A DNA stretch of 64,000 nucleotides from Flavobacterium ardleyense (GCF_033547075.1 NZ_CP137891.1:2604001-2668000); one strand, 5' to 3'. Numbered from the stretch's first letter, positions 51,585 through 59,992 are shown. The notes: a model not told the origin generated them from the letters alone. Translations and numbers: made by a program.

Positions 51585-52730
51585 CTAAATTTTCTGCAAT
51601 GCCTCTATAAGCAAATCTACTTCCTCCTTTGTGTTTTCGAAAGAAAATGAAATTCTTAAACTAGGTTTTTTTAATTCAGCTTCATCTAAGATTTCAGCCA
51701 AAACGTGAGAAGGCTTAATACTTCCAGACTGACAAGCACTTCCCCTCGATACTGCAATCCCTTTCATGTCCAGCGAAAATAGTAACATTGACGCTTTGTC
51801 TGCTGGAAATGGCAAACGAACATTTAGAATGGTAGGAAATGTTTCGAAAATTGCATTTACCGGATTGCTTTCTCCATTAATTTGCGTTCCAGGAAATTTT
51901 GCTACTAATTTTTCAAACGCATAAGTTTTTAATTCAGAAATATGTTTCATTTCTTCGGTCAAATTGTCAAAATTCATTTCTAGGGCTTTGGCCATTCCTA
52001 TAATATTGTGCACAGATTCGGTGCCCGCGCGTAAGCCTTTCTCTTGAGCGCCACCATATATCATAGGATTAATTACTGTTCCTTTTCTAACAAATAAAAA
52101 TCCTACCCCTTTTGGTCCGTGGAATTTGTGGGCACTTGCAGCAAAAAAGTCGATGTCAATTTCAGAAAAATTTAAATCCATTTTCCCTATAGACTGAACA
52201 GTATCCGAATGAAAATAGGCATTATACTGTTTGCAAATCTTTCCCACTAGAGCAATATCAATCATGGATCCTGTCTCGTTATTTACGTGCATCAAACTAA
52301 CAAGCGTTTTCTTTGCATCTGAAAGTAATTCAGAAAGATGAGAAATATCTACTGATCCATTTTTCCTGAGTTTTACATACTCGACTTCAACACCAAATTC
52401 TTTTTCCAAATGATCTAATGTATGCAAAACAGCGTGATGTTCAGTGCGAGCGCTAATTATTCTTTTTACATTTAAAGTTTTTACCGCTTCAGTCAGGGCC
52501 CAATTATCTGCTTCTGTTCCACCTGAGCAAAAAATAATTTCTTGCGAACTTACATGCAACTTTTTTGCAATTGATTTTCGCGCAAGCTCTAACGAACTTT
52601 TTGCCTGTCTGCCAACACCATAAACAGATGAGGGGTTGCCGTAATTTGTAAGTAGAGATTCTGCGATAGCCGCAATAACTTCGGGTCTTACTGCAGTAGT
52701 TGCAGCATTATCAAGATATACTGTATTCAT
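51585..52730 (-). CDS. Cysteine desulfurase (NifS/IscS family)
   Basis: A 381-aa PLP enzyme that removes sulfur from cysteine for Fe-S clusters or tRNA thiolation. YLDNAATTAVRPEV (4-17) and NYGNPSSVYG open the chain. The PLP Lys is in SAHKFHGPKGVGFLFVRKG and the persulfide Cys is in SRGSACQSGSIKPSHVL. RAGTESVHNIIGM is also conserved. The start was set at ATG 52728-52730 (MNTVYLDN), directly behind a TACCTTTG element. The in-frame extension would start at MYLCN. No iscU or suf gene is nearby, so this is a stand-alone copy. Confidence 0.93.
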   Translation of the reverse strand: MNTVYLDNAATTAVRPEVIAAIAESLLTNYGNPSSVYGVGRQAKSSLELARKSIAKKLHVSSQEIIFCSGGTEADNWALTEAVKTLNVKRIISARTEHHAVLHTLDHLEKEFGVEVEYVKLRKNGSVDISHLSELLSDAKKTLVSLMHVNNETGSMIDIALVGKICKQYNAYFHSDTVQSIGKMDLNFSEIDIDFFAASAHKFHGPKGVGFLFVRKGTVINPMIYGGAQEKGLRAGTESVHNIIGMAKALEMNFDNLTEEMKHISELKTYAFEKLVAKFPGTQINGESNPVNAIFETFPTILNVRLPFPADKASMLLFSLDMKGIAVSRGSACQSGSIKPSHVLAEILDEAELKKPSLRISFSFENTKEEVDLLIEALQKI

Positions 52731-52734
52731 GTTG

Positions 52735-52742
52735 CAAAGGTA
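52735..52742 (-). promoter_or_regulatory. Putative -7 element of the cysteine desulfurase gene
   Basis: TACCTTTG on the minus strand ends 4 nt before the ATG, implying a leaderless transcript. It supports the shorter start. Confidence 0.55.
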
Positions 52743-52829
52743 CAATTCTTAGATAATATTCCCGACATTCATATTCTTTAGCTTGTTGCCAGAAAAATAT
52801 CTTATTTTTGTTTTAAATTAAATCTTACA

Positions 52830-53795
52830 ATGAAAAAGTTTCTGATTTTAGCGCTTATTACAATATTTGCCACAGGCTGTGACGACGGAATTATAAAGGT
52901 CGAAAATCTCGATTTTGCTGACTCAGTTACACAAAGTTGTGGGAATTTGGTTTTTAAATTAAATGATAACGAGGCGTTGCTTATTTCGCTTCCTGAAGCT
53001 GCCTACAACACTGCTTTTACTAATAAACCGACTGCAGTAGGTGTTCCGATTCTAATTCCAATTAATTCTGATAACAGAGTTTTATATCGATTTTATGATG
53101 GAACTGTAAGTTCAGAAACAGTATGCAACGTCATTCCTCCCATAAATCCGAAGGCCCAAGATGAGTGGATTGGTATTTCTGGAAACATACAAATTACCAC
53201 TACGGCGATTATCGAACCAAATACCGACTTAGAAGGTGGTCAGAAAATTAGTGGATACAAGCATCAGATAACCTTCAAAAACATTACTTTCCAAAAGGAA
53301 GGTGGAAACCAATTTTATGACACGTTTGTTTTTGGAGTATTTCAGCAATCTGTACAGCCCATTTCATTTGTATTTGATGAAAATTTAGAGAAATGTACAA
53401 ATAGTAATTTGATTTTTAATATTGCGGGATCATCGGCATTTACCTTAAATATCGATCCAAATTTAATTTTAAGTCAAGTTACAACTATTGACCAACCGCG
53501 CGTTGGCTACATCGAAGCAGACAAAAATATTTTAAAATACACCAAATTTGCTGCAGTTGTAACTTCTAATTACTATTGTGGAACAACTGTGCCAACGGTT
53601 CCAGCGATTCTAGAAACATACACTGGAGTGATTGGCGTTACAAATGTAAGTGGCATTATCGAAGTGACCACAACTACAAATGGTACAGGGTTTTTGCACG
53701 AAATTCACCTTAAAAAGGTCATGCTGACCAGCGATTTGGGCGTCTCGTTCCTTTTGGCTGATGATTATTTTTATGGGCAATTGATCACAAATTAG
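52830..53795 (+). CDS. Hypothetical lipoprotein (321 aa)
   Basis: The N-terminus is a lipoprotein signal with lipobox FATGC (Cys17) followed by Asp-Asp. The mature part is beta-rich and internally repetitive: two halves each open with an S-Cys-Gly/Asn-NLxFxL motif (TQSCGNLVFKLND near 36 and EKCTNSNLIFNIAG near 190). Each half ends with a Cys before a Thr/Val-rich stretch. This points to two tandem copies of one beta domain. I do not know the family. It is a single gene ending at the large palindromic terminator next to the IS element. Confidence 0.85.
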   Translation: MKKFLILALITIFATGCDDGIIKVENLDFADSVTQSCGNLVFKLNDNEALLISLPEAAYNTAFTNKPTAVGVPILIPINSDNRVLYRFYDGTVSSETVCNVIPPINPKAQDEWIGISGNIQITTTAIIEPNTDLEGGQKISGYKHQITFKNITFQKEGGNQFYDTFVFGVFQQSVQPISFVFDENLEKCTNSNLIFNIAGSSAFTLNIDPNLILSQVTTIDQPRVGYIEADKNILKYTKFAAVVTSNYYCGTTVPTVPAILETYTGVIGVTNVSGIIEVTTTTNGTGFLHEIHLKKVMLTSDLGVSFLLADDYFYGQLITN

Positions 53796-53803
53796 AATTT
53801 AAG

Positions 53804-53861
53804 TGGACTGTATAAAAAAGCGCAATAGTTTATCGACTATTGCGCTTTTTTATACAGTCAA
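53804..53861. terminator. Long palindromic bidirectional terminator next to the IS
   Basis: GACTGTATAAAAAAGCGCAATAGT (24 nt in two parts here) and its exact reverse complement flank the loop TTATCG, giving a perfect 24-bp stem. It contains A and T runs on both sides. The IS starts one base after its right arm plus AA. Confidence 0.9.
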
Positions 53862-53900
53862 TGTCCCGTCCTGAAATAGCGATACACAAAATGTATCATT

Positions 53901-54335
53901 ATGAAAGAAGATCAGGGAAACCGCTACATCAAGCGCACACAGAAAGACTACACTATGTCTTTTAAATTACAAATTGTTCAAGAAATAGAGAAAGGATCTC
54001 GGTCTATTTCTGAAGTAACCAAAGAATATGGGATACAAAGTCATAGTACGGTTCTTAATTGGTTGCGAAAATTCGGTAACTTTGATTGGGAGAATCAAAT
54101 ACCAACTACTATGACAAAGTCACCAGAACAGAAGGTAATGGAGCTTGAAGCCAAAGTAAAACTACTGGAGAAGCAGAAGTCGCTTTTGGAACACCAAGCT
54201 TTTGTTGCAGATAAAAAAGCAATCATTTTCGATATGATGATTGATCTCGCTGAGAAAGAATATAAAATTGATATACGAAAAAACTCCTCACCCGAACAAT
54301 CGACAATTTTAAAGAGCAAGAACACCAAACAGTAG
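53901..54335 (+). CDS. IS3-family transposase OrfA
   Basis: A 144-aa DNA-binding part of the transposase. The HTH lies in SFKLQIVQEIEKGSRSISEVTKEYGIQSHSTVLNWLRKFG (about 18-57), followed by a leucine-zipper-like coiled coil (VMELEAKVKLLEKQKSLLEHQ). A canonical slippery heptamer A-AAA-AAC at 54278-54284 is in the zero frame and would yield the OrfAB fusion. The alternative product ends with SKNTKQ at TAG 54333-54335. Confidence 0.93.
   Translation: MKEDQGNRYIKRTQKDYTMSFKLQIVQEIEKGSRSISEVTKEYGIQSHSTVLNWLRKFGNFDWENQIPTTMTKSPEQKVMELEAKVKLLEKQKSLLEHQAFVADKKAIIFDMMIDLAEKEYKIDIRKNSSPEQSTILKSKNTKQ
54278..54284 (+). promoter_or_regulatory. Programmed -1 frameshift site (A AAA AAC)
   Basis: In the orfA frame the codons are CGA AAA AAC, so A-AAA-AAC is in phase. 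After a -1 slip the frame reads KKLLTRTIDNFKEQEHQ and continues openly into orfB. Confidence 0.8.
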
Positions 54336-55204
54336 TGTTCGCCTGTAATTTGTTCGGGGTAGACAGACAGGTTTATTATCGAAATATTAAAAGAAAGTCC
54401 GTAAAAGAGTCTAAAGCAATTGAAGTTGTATCGATGGTTCTATATATTAGGAAATCTATGCCCAGACTTGGTACAAAGAAATCGTACCATCTTTTAAAGG
54501 ATCAATTGAAACCATTAAAAATAGGCAGGGATAAATTATTTAATATATTAAGGGCTAATCACTTACTAATCCAGCCTAGACGCAGCTATCACATCACAAC
54601 TAACTCACATCATCACTTTAGAAAACATAAAAATCAAGTCCTTGGTTTAGAAATAAACAGACCTGATCAAGTATGGGTCTCTGATATAACATACATAGGC
54701 AGAAGAGAAAATCCTTGTTATTTAAGCATCATTACCGATGCATATTCTAAGAAGATTATGGGACACTACGTTGCCGATAATATGAATACTGAAAGCAGCG
54801 CATTAGCATTGAGGATGGCAATTAAACAAAGGAAAAGCAAGCAAGTTCCACTAATTCATCACTCGGATAAAGGCCTACAATATTGCGCAAAGGATTATCA
54901 AAAGATCTTAAGAAAAAATGGAATAGTAGCTAGTATGACACAGAACTCAGATCCGTACGAAAACGCCGTGGCCGAAAGAATCAATGGGATATTAAAACAG
55001 GAATTTATGATTGACAAATACAATCTAAAATTGAATCTAATCAAGAGCCTGGTTAAGGAATCAATTGACACTTACAATGAACTACGACCACATTATTCTA
55101 ATTATATGCTAACTCCTAACCAAATGCATTTGCAGAACATAATTAAAATGAGAACCTATAAAACAAAAAAAAACACTTGCGAAAATGATTTTGCAAGTGT
55201 TTAA
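54335..55204 (+). CDS. IS3-family transposase OrfB (DDE integrase core)
   Basis: A 289-aa catalytic part as annotated from a GTG; in vivo it is probably made as an OrfAB fusion through the frameshift site upstream. The HTH_21-type start VDRQVYYRNIKRKS leads to the rve core: first Asp in VWVSDITYIG, second in LIHHSDKGLQYC and Glu in NAVAERINGILKQEF, spaced as in DDE(35). NELRPHYSNYMLTPNQMH is typical of IS3. The last codons overlap a hairpin terminator. Confidence 0.94.
   Translation: MFACNLFGVDRQVYYRNIKRKSVKESKAIEVVSMVLYIRKSMPRLGTKKSYHLLKDQLKPLKIGRDKLFNILRANHLLIQPRRSYHITTNSHHHFRKHKNQVLGLEINRPDQVWVSDITYIGRRENPCYLSIITDAYSKKIMGHYVADNMNTESSALALRMAIKQRKSKQVPLIHHSDKGLQYCAKDYQKILRKNGIVASMTQNSDPYENAVAERINGILKQEFMIDKYNLKLNLIKSLVKESIDTYNELRPHYSNYMLTPNQMHLQNIIKMRTYKTKKNTCENDFASV
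55172..55202 (+). terminator. Hairpin at the end of orfB within the IS
   Basis: AACACTTGC-GAAAATGATTTT-GCAAGTGTT overlaps the last orfB codons. It may limit read-through out of the IS. Confidence 0.65.
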
Positions 55205-55252
55205 TTAAATATTTTTGTCTAATAATCTGTATCGCTTATTTAGGACTAGACA

Positions 55253-55594
55253 CAAATCTTTATTTTGCATTCTTCAATTTCCATTTGGGCGAGACTCTCG
55301 CCATAATCTTTTCAGTAAAATTGACTATTTTCTTGTGGTTCAGCTCAGGCTTTCCCTTCTCAATCTTGTTGCAACGTTTGCTCCGCAAAGCCACAATAAA
55401 GGATTTTCTTCGCCAGCTCGCATAAGCTTAGGTCCACTGCGATCGCTCTCGCAAAACATCAATGGTCAGTATATTTATAGTAATCTCAGAGTGTAGTCTT
55501 ATTTCGAGCTTTTCAAATTAGAGTAATGACTGATTTAGTTAATTTTAAAAGTTATTTAAAGAGCCAAAGGCAATTCGGCGAAAGCCAAAAAATA
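55253..55594. other. Gene-free region right of the IS, degraded repeat
   Basis: It holds GGGCGAGACTCTCGCC at about 55287-55302, a small hairpin like the family A opening, and GC-rich pieces (CCGCAAAGCC, TCGCCAGCTCGCATAAGC) that suggest a decayed dispersed repeat. No coding frame has family support. Confidence 0.5.
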
Positions 55595-56158
55595 CTATTT
55601 CGACTGCTTAATTATAACTTCTGTCGCACCAACACCATATTTCTGATAATTAGCATCTTTAAAATCGATATTATCATATCTGCCAAGCATAAAATCCAAT
55701 TCAGATTTCAAAATACCTTCACCAACTCCGTGGATAAATATAATTTTTGGTATTCTATTTCGAATAGCAAACTCAACGTGACGCTTAGCAGTTTCAGACT
55801 GCATCGTGAGAATTTCGTAATTAGAAAGACCTCTCCAGTTTTTAACTAATTTCTCAATATGAAGATCAAATTCTGGTGGCGGAATTTCTCCCTTAGTCTT
55901 CTTCTCCTTTACAAAACTTCGAGCTTTGGGAATTTCCTTTTGCTGTAGAATTGAATCAGTATTAAACCTTCCCATTTCTTTTTGAAAATCGCTATTATCC
56001 GAAATTTTGATCAGCTCTCTTTCACTAAATGTAATGGTAAATCCATCAATAGTTTCGACCGTTATTCCATTACTATTAAAACCGGTAACTACACCATTCA
56101 TATCTTCATCTAAAGCCGCAACTTTATCACCAATACTAAAGTTCTTCATCTTCTTCAC
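55595..56158 (-). CDS. Smr/MutS2-type endonuclease-domain protein
   Basis: A 187-aa protein. An N-terminal SH3-like DUF2027-type region (IGDKVAALDEDMNGVVTGFNSNGITVET, 8-35) is followed by a charged linker. The C-terminal Smr domain has FDLHIEKL near 98 and IIFIHGVGEGILKSELDFMLG near 140, with the conserved HGxG. Smr domains nick or bind nucleic acid and some act in ribosome rescue. The start is ATG 56158 or, four codons in, MKNFSIGDKV at 56149; both overlap the upstream 60-aa gene. Confidence 0.9.
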   Translation of the reverse strand: MKKMKNFSIGDKVAALDEDMNGVVTGFNSNGITVETIDGFTITFSERELIKISDNSDFQKEMGRFNTDSILQQKEIPKARSFVKEKKTKGEIPPPEFDLHIEKLVKNWRGLSNYEILTMQSETAKRHVEFAIRNRIPKIIFIHGVGEGILKSELDFMLGRYDNIDFKDANYQKYGVGATEVIIKQSK

Positions 56159-56318
56159 TTTGATTTTTACTTGGAGTTTTTGAACTTAATCGCATCATTC
56201 CAAACATGAAAACTACAAACGCAACTATCATGATATACGGATTAGAATCTTCTTGTGACTGCTCGTAAAAAGCAATGATAATAGCCGCAATCATCAATAA
56301 TGGAATTAGAAACTTCAT
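56136..56318 (-). CDS. Small membrane protein (60 aa)
   Basis: A 60-aa protein with two short membrane segments (FLIPLLMIAAIIIAFYEQ and YIMIVAFVVFMFGMMRL) and an acidic C-terminus (SEEDEEL). I do not know a family. Its 3' end overlaps the Smr gene start by 14 to 23 nt, which implies translational coupling. The overlap and intact frame support it as a real gene. Confidence 0.75.
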   Translation of the reverse strand: MKFLIPLLMIAAIIIAFYEQSQEDSNPYIMIVAFVVFMFGMMRLSSKTPSKNQSEEDEEL

Positions 56319-56468
56319 AGATTTGGATTTGATTTGCCAAAAATAGCAAACTTTCCCGTGCCTTGTCCTATCTCGCTTAGATTAAAAAACATTTATTTTA
56401 ATATTCTTTAAACCAATAATCTTTACAAATTTCGAACATAATCAAACCTTTTTTGTAATCTTGCATTA

Positions 56469-56759
56469 ATGAAAATTGAAGCAGAAGATATTATGTTACC
56501 CTGTATGAACAAGCAGCTTTTCGGCATTGATTGTCCGGGGTGTGGCACCCAGCGAGCGGTTTCATTACTTTTGCAAGGAGATTTTTCGGCAGCGTTTTCA
56601 ATGTTTCCAGCAATTTATACTACAATTGCGCTATTTCTACTGTTAGGATTACATATTGTAGACAAACGACGTTCATATCAAAAAATCCTAATTGCCGTTG
56701 CAATAATTAATGCAGTAATTATGATAATTTCATATATTTACAAAATGACTAACCTCTAA
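56469..56759 (+). CDS. DUF2752 domain-containing protein
   Basis: A 96-aa membrane protein. The DUF2752 signature is CPGCGTQRAVSLLLQGDFSAAF (near 24-45), with the conserved CxxCGxxR motif, followed by two hydrophobic helices (FPAIYTTIALFLLLGLHI and IAVAIINAVIMIISYIY). Function is unknown; the Cys pair may bind a metal. It is followed after 19 bp by the CCC-motif gene, with which it probably forms an operon. Confidence 0.9.
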   Translation: MKIEAEDIMLPCMNKQLFGIDCPGCGTQRAVSLLLQGDFSAAFSMFPAIYTTIALFLLLGLHIVDKRRSYQKILIAVAIINAVIMIISYIYKMTNL

Positions 56760-56778
56760 ATAATAATTAAATCTACTT

Positions 56779-57117
56779 ATGGAAAAAAGAAATTTACCCA
56801 ATGCCACCGCGGTATTAGTGCTGGGAATCATGTCAATATTAACCTGCTGCTGCTACGGAATTGTGGGGCTAATATTTGGAGCTGTAGCTTTGTTCTTAGC
56901 GCAGAAAGATTTAAAACTTTACAATGCTGAACCGGAATTGTATCTAAACTACTCAAATCTTAAAATTGGTAGAACACTTGCAATTATTGGTATTAGTTTA
57001 AGTGCAATCTATCTTATCATTACAATTTATATGTACCTAGTAATTGGAGAAGCCGGAATGCTTGAAATGATGGAAAATTTGCAGTTGAAAATGGAGCAAC
57101 AGCAGATGAATAATTAA
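56779..57117 (+). CDS. CCC-motif membrane protein
   Basis: A 112-aa membrane protein. Residues 12-45 (VLVLGIMSILTCCCYGIVGLIFGAVALFLAQ) carry the triple Cys that gives the family its name; a second membrane segment is RTLAIIGISLSAIYLIITIYMY. The C-terminus is Gln/Met-rich (EMMENLQLKMEQQQM). Related proteins are common in Flavobacteriia beside DUF2752 genes. Function is unknown. A perfect bidirectional terminator follows. Confidence 0.9.
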   Translation: MEKRNLPNATAVLVLGIMSILTCCCYGIVGLIFGAVALFLAQKDLKLYNAEPELYLNYSNLKIGRTLAIIGISLSAIYLIITIYMYLVIGEAGMLEMMENLQLKMEQQQMNN

Positions 57118-57122
57118 TATAA

Positions 57123-57156
57123 AAAAAAGGGATTTCAAATTTGAAATCCCTTTTTT
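57123..57156. terminator. Bidirectional terminator, perfect palindrome
   Basis: AAAAAAGGGATTTCAAA and its exact reverse complement form a 17-bp palindrome with A and T runs on both sides. It separates the convergent CCC-motif and lipoprotein genes. Confidence 0.9.
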
Positions 57157-57186
57157 ATTATAAATGCACTCGTGTATGTAAGTAGC

Positions 57187-57558
57187 TTAATCTAGTTTCG
57201 TTACTGTACCCTTTTGTTTTGCGGCAGATCCTACGATATTAAATTCAAAAATATAAGAATCTTTTGTAGTAGACAGTATCTTCATCGCCACCGCTTTTTG
57301 CTCTTCCATATTCTTTGGATTAATTTTCTTCAAAATATATTCACAGTCATTTGTCCATCTTACAGAAGATGTATCCGTTTTACCGTTGTAGGTTTCGATT
57401 TCAAAATCCTCAGTGCGTTCAAACATCGTGGTTTCTACTTTACCATTAACTGTATGTTCAAATTTAAATTTACCAGTTTTGAAGTCGGCACAATTGCGGT
57501 CCCTTTCGTAGCAAGAAAAAAATAGTGGTACTAAGAATACTAAAAAAAACTTTTTCAT
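57187..57558 (-). CDS. Hypothetical lipoprotein (123 aa)
   Basis: The signal peptide ends at a lipobox FFSC (Cys16), so it is a lipoprotein. The mature part has Cys residues in RNCADFKTGKF and NDCEYILKKI, and a beta pattern (FEHTVNGKVETTMFERTEDFEIETYNG). No family was recognised with certainty. It ends before the palindromic terminator and is followed upstream by the pentapeptide-repeat gene on the same strand. Confidence 0.85.
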   Translation of the reverse strand: MKKFFLVFLVPLFFSCYERDRNCADFKTGKFKFEHTVNGKVETTMFERTEDFEIETYNGKTDTSSVRWTNDCEYILKKINPKNMEEQKAVAMKILSTTKDSYIFEFNIVGSAAKQKGTVTKLD

Positions 57559-57596
57559 TATTAATTTATAATTTAATAGTTAAAAAACAGCGATAA

Positions 57597-58169
57597 CTAG
57601 ACGATTTTGATGTCATACTTTTCCAAAAGTCCCGACAATCCTTCTTTTGAAAATTTTGCTTTCTTGAGCATATTTGATTCTGGATCGATACTATAATTTT
57701 GAGCCGAATATAAGTTTGCTTCTTTAAGTATGGTATTCTGAAAAATTGCACCTTGCAAATTGCTATCGTCAAAAATAGCCTTTGTAAGATCAGCCGACGT
57801 AAAATTAACTTCTCTTACAGAAGAATTTATAAACTTACTCTTCTGCATCTTCTTATTATTAAAAGAGGCGTAATCTACATTACAACTATTAAAGTCTACG
57901 GCAAACAGAAAATCATCGCACTCTTGAAACTGAATTCCCAATAATTTGCAATTTTCAAAATGAACTTGTTTTAAGCTTGTTCCTCTCAAATTTAAATTTG
58001 AAAGATTGCAATCGTAAAATTCACAATCCAAAAAAGTATTCGACGAAAAGTCTGAATTACTAAAATCGCAATTCCTAAAAATACACCCGTCAAACTCACG
58101 ATTATTAACTCGTTGATCTGTAAAAATTACTTTTTCATATGTCTGATGGACATTAATAAAATCTTTCAT
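57597..58169 (-). CDS. Pentapeptide repeat-containing protein
   Basis: A 190-aa protein with about 20 tandem A(D/N)LXX-type repeats: FDGCIFRNCDFSNSDFSSNTF (about 27-47), LSNLNLRGTSLKQVHF, VNFTSADLTKAIFDDSNLQGAIF and KEANLYS. These build a right-handed quadrilateral beta-helix. Some relatives mimic DNA and protect gyrase (Qnr-like), but that needs more sequence support; here the repeats are Cys-rich and Asn-rich. It overlaps nothing and lies 2 bp from the next gene, so cotranscription is likely. Confidence 0.93.
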   Translation of the reverse strand: MKDFINVHQTYEKVIFTDQRVNNREFDGCIFRNCDFSNSDFSSNTFLDCEFYDCNLSNLNLRGTSLKQVHFENCKLLGIQFQECDDFLFAVDFNSCNVDYASFNNKKMQKSKFINSSVREVNFTSADLTKAIFDDSNLQGAIFQNTILKEANLYSAQNYSIDPESNMLKKAKFSKEGLSGLLEKYDIKIV

Positions 58170-58171
58170 AC

Positions 58172-58390
58172 CTAATCTGTCATGCTATTTACGATTGTAC
58201 TAATGCCTTTAAACATTAAAACCACCGCCGAAAAACAAAAGATAATTCCAACTGCCAAAACCAAATAATGCCAGTTTGTATGCGAATTCATAAACGCATT
58301 GTAAATGATAACGGGACCAGTAAAAATAAGCGGAAGTGCAAATAGCAAGTATTTAATTCCTTTGTTTAGAATATCTTTATCTGTTGGCAT
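58172..58390 (-). CDS. DUF6095-type small membrane protein
   Basis: A 72-aa protein with two membrane segments (YLLFALPLIFTGPVIIYNAF and HYLVLAVGIIFCFSAVVLMF) and a short cytosolic start (TDKDILNKGIK). This layout fits the flavobacterial DUF6095-type family. Function is unknown. It sits between murQ (13-bp gap) and the pentapeptide gene (2-bp gap), in one operon. Confidence 0.85.
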   Translation of the reverse strand: MPTDKDILNKGIKYLLFALPLIFTGPVIIYNAFMNSHTNWHYLVLAVGIIFCFSAVVLMFKGISTIVNSMTD

Positions 58391-58403
58391 ATTATTTTTT
58401 ATT

Positions 58404-59222
58404 TTAATTATTATTTTGAAAATATTCTACTGCTTTCCGAACACTTCCTTGCGATTGAAGCAATTGTAAAGCTACTTCGGCAGAAACATTTATCTCGCTG
58501 ATGATCATATTTACACCTCGATTTACGAGCTTTTCATTGCTAAGCTGCATATCGACCATTTTATTTCCTTTCACGCGACCAAGCTGAATCATGGCTGTGG
58601 TCGAAATCATATTTAGCACTAACTTCTGAGCCGTTCCCGCTTTCATTCTAGAACTTCCGGTTACAAATTCTGGTCCTACCACGACCACAACCGGAAATTT
58701 AGCTTCCAGCGCAATCGGACTTCCTTCGTTGCAAACGATACAACCTGTATTGATCTGCCGCATATTACTTTGGCGTAAGCCTCCCAATACATAGGGAGTT
58801 GTACCCGAAGCTGCGATTCCAATCACGAAATCGTTTTCATTGATAGTATAATTTTCTAAATCTTTCCAAGCTTGATTTTCATCATCTTCGGCATTTTCTA
58901 CCGCTTGTCTGATTGCAGCATCGCCACCCGCAATTAATCCGTTAACCAGATCGGCAGGAACACCAAAAGTTGGAGGACACTCAGAAGCATCAACAACTCC
59001 CAATCTACCAGAAGTTCCCGCGCCGATATAAAACAGTCGACCACCTTTTTTCAGACATTCCACCGCTTTAGTCACAAGCTTTTCGATTGCTGGAATTTGC
59101 TTTTGTACAGAAAGTGCAACCGTTTGATCTTCTTTATTAATATTAGAAAGCAACTCGGCAATACTAGAATTTTCTAGTGAGTCAAAATTACTGCATGATT
59201 CTGTGGTTTTAATGAAGGTCAT
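58404..59222 (-). CDS. murQ: N-acetylmuramic acid 6-phosphate etherase
   Basis: A 272-aa SIS-domain lyase that removes the lactyl ether from MurNAc-6-P to give GlcNAc-6-P, part of cell-wall recycling. Family motifs are YIGAGTSGRLGVVDASECPPTFG (near 65-87), including the catalytic Glu, and VIGIAASGTTPYV; the second acidic part AENAEDDENQAW follows. The C-terminal SRMKAGTAQKLVLNMISTTAMIQLGRV is typical. It is a little shorter than E. coli MurQ, as in other Bacteroidota. murP or anmK are not here. Confidence 0.95.
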   Translation of the reverse strand: MTFIKTTESCSNFDSLENSSIAELLSNINKEDQTVALSVQKQIPAIEKLVTKAVECLKKGGRLFYIGAGTSGRLGVVDASECPPTFGVPADLVNGLIAGGDAAIRQAVENAEDDENQAWKDLENYTINENDFVIGIAASGTTPYVLGGLRQSNMRQINTGCIVCNEGSPIALEAKFPVVVVVGPEFVTGSSRMKAGTAQKLVLNMISTTAMIQLGRVKGNKMVDMQLSNEKLVNRGVNMIISEINVSAEVALQLLQSQGSVRKAVEYFQNNN

Positions 59223-59346
59223 AAGGTGAATATTTTAACTGTAAAATTATTTATGTTGAATGTTTAAACTAGAACAACAAACCGCGCTTTTCTAAATTTC
59301 TAAAAAGTTATTTCGAATAAATTTCTTTAAGAAACTTCGGTAGATT

Positions 59347-59979
59347 TTAAACTATTTCTTCAATTGATTTGTTCAATAAATCTCCATCGTAATCCACATC
59401 TTCATTTTTAAATTGTTCTTCTGTAAACGCTTTTAACTTCTTCTCAGCCTTCAAATACTTCCCAAAAAACTTGATATCGATCAGCCCAATAAAATCTATT
59501 TTACTGCTGACAATCGTAAAATCTGTATTGGGAAACTTGCGAGAATATTGCAAGTCATCAAAATGTTGTCCCTGCAAATACAAAGTCTCGTTTTCTGAGA
59601 TTTTAATATAAAAACCAGAACCTAAATCAAATGTTTCTCTTCTTTTATAAACTTTCTCGGTTTGTATTTTTAGCACTTGTGCTTTACCATTTTTTATTTC
59701 GTCCTCAACTTTGCTATTCCAGCCAATTCGTCCCTCTTTCTTCATCCAATAAAACACAATTCCTATTGAGAATAGTAATAAAGGAATTAAAATCAGCAGC
59801 TGTGTTTCAGAAGAAACTTTATCAATGAACTTGTCATATAGTAATAATGGAAACAAACATAAAAAAGCAACCCAAATAAACTTCAATATAAAGTTTTCAA
59901 TTTGTTCCCAAAATGAAAACTTTTTACTTCTCAATACTTTAATTTCATCTTCGCTATATGGGCGTTCACTCTTTTCCAT
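59347..59979 (-). CDS. Hypothetical membrane protein (210 aa)
   Basis: A protein with an N-terminal cytosolic part, two membrane spans near residues 30-52 and 65-88 (KFIWVAFLCLFPLLLYDKF and LLILIPLLLFSIGIVFYWM), and a soluble C-terminal beta-rich domain (QVLKIQTEKVYKRRETFDLGSGFYIKI). The strand order resembles PH-like or DUF-type domains attached to bacterial membrane helices, but I do not recognise a family. It is followed on the same strand by murQ after a 124-bp gap. Confidence 0.8.
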   Translation of the reverse strand: MEKSERPYSEDEIKVLRSKKFSFWEQIENFILKFIWVAFLCLFPLLLYDKFIDKVSSETQLLILIPLLLFSIGIVFYWMKKEGRIGWNSKVEDEIKNGKAQVLKIQTEKVYKRRETFDLGSGFYIKISENETLYLQGQHFDDLQYSRKFPNTDFTIVSSKIDFIGLIDIKFFGKYLKAEKKLKAFTEEQFKNEDVDYDGDLLNKSIEEIV

Positions 59980-59992
59980 TTATGATTGGTTT

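Larger units (their letters stand above)
53862..55252 (+). mobile_element. IS3-family insertion sequence, apparently intact
   Basis: 1391 bp. The left end TGTCCCGTCCTGAAATAGCG and the right end, read inward as TGTCTAGTCCTAAATAAGCG, form imperfect terminal inverted repeats of about 26 bp. Both flanks have CAA directly outside (53859-53861 and 55253-55255), a 3-bp target duplication typical of IS3 members. It contains orfA, orfB in the -1 frame and a terminator hairpin at its 3' end. No stop or frameshift breaks either frame, so it looks active. Confidence 0.93.

Noticed and set aside
55215..55496. Plus-strand ORF of 93 codons right of the IS
   Set aside because: It begins inside the IS end and crosses degraded repeat sequence.
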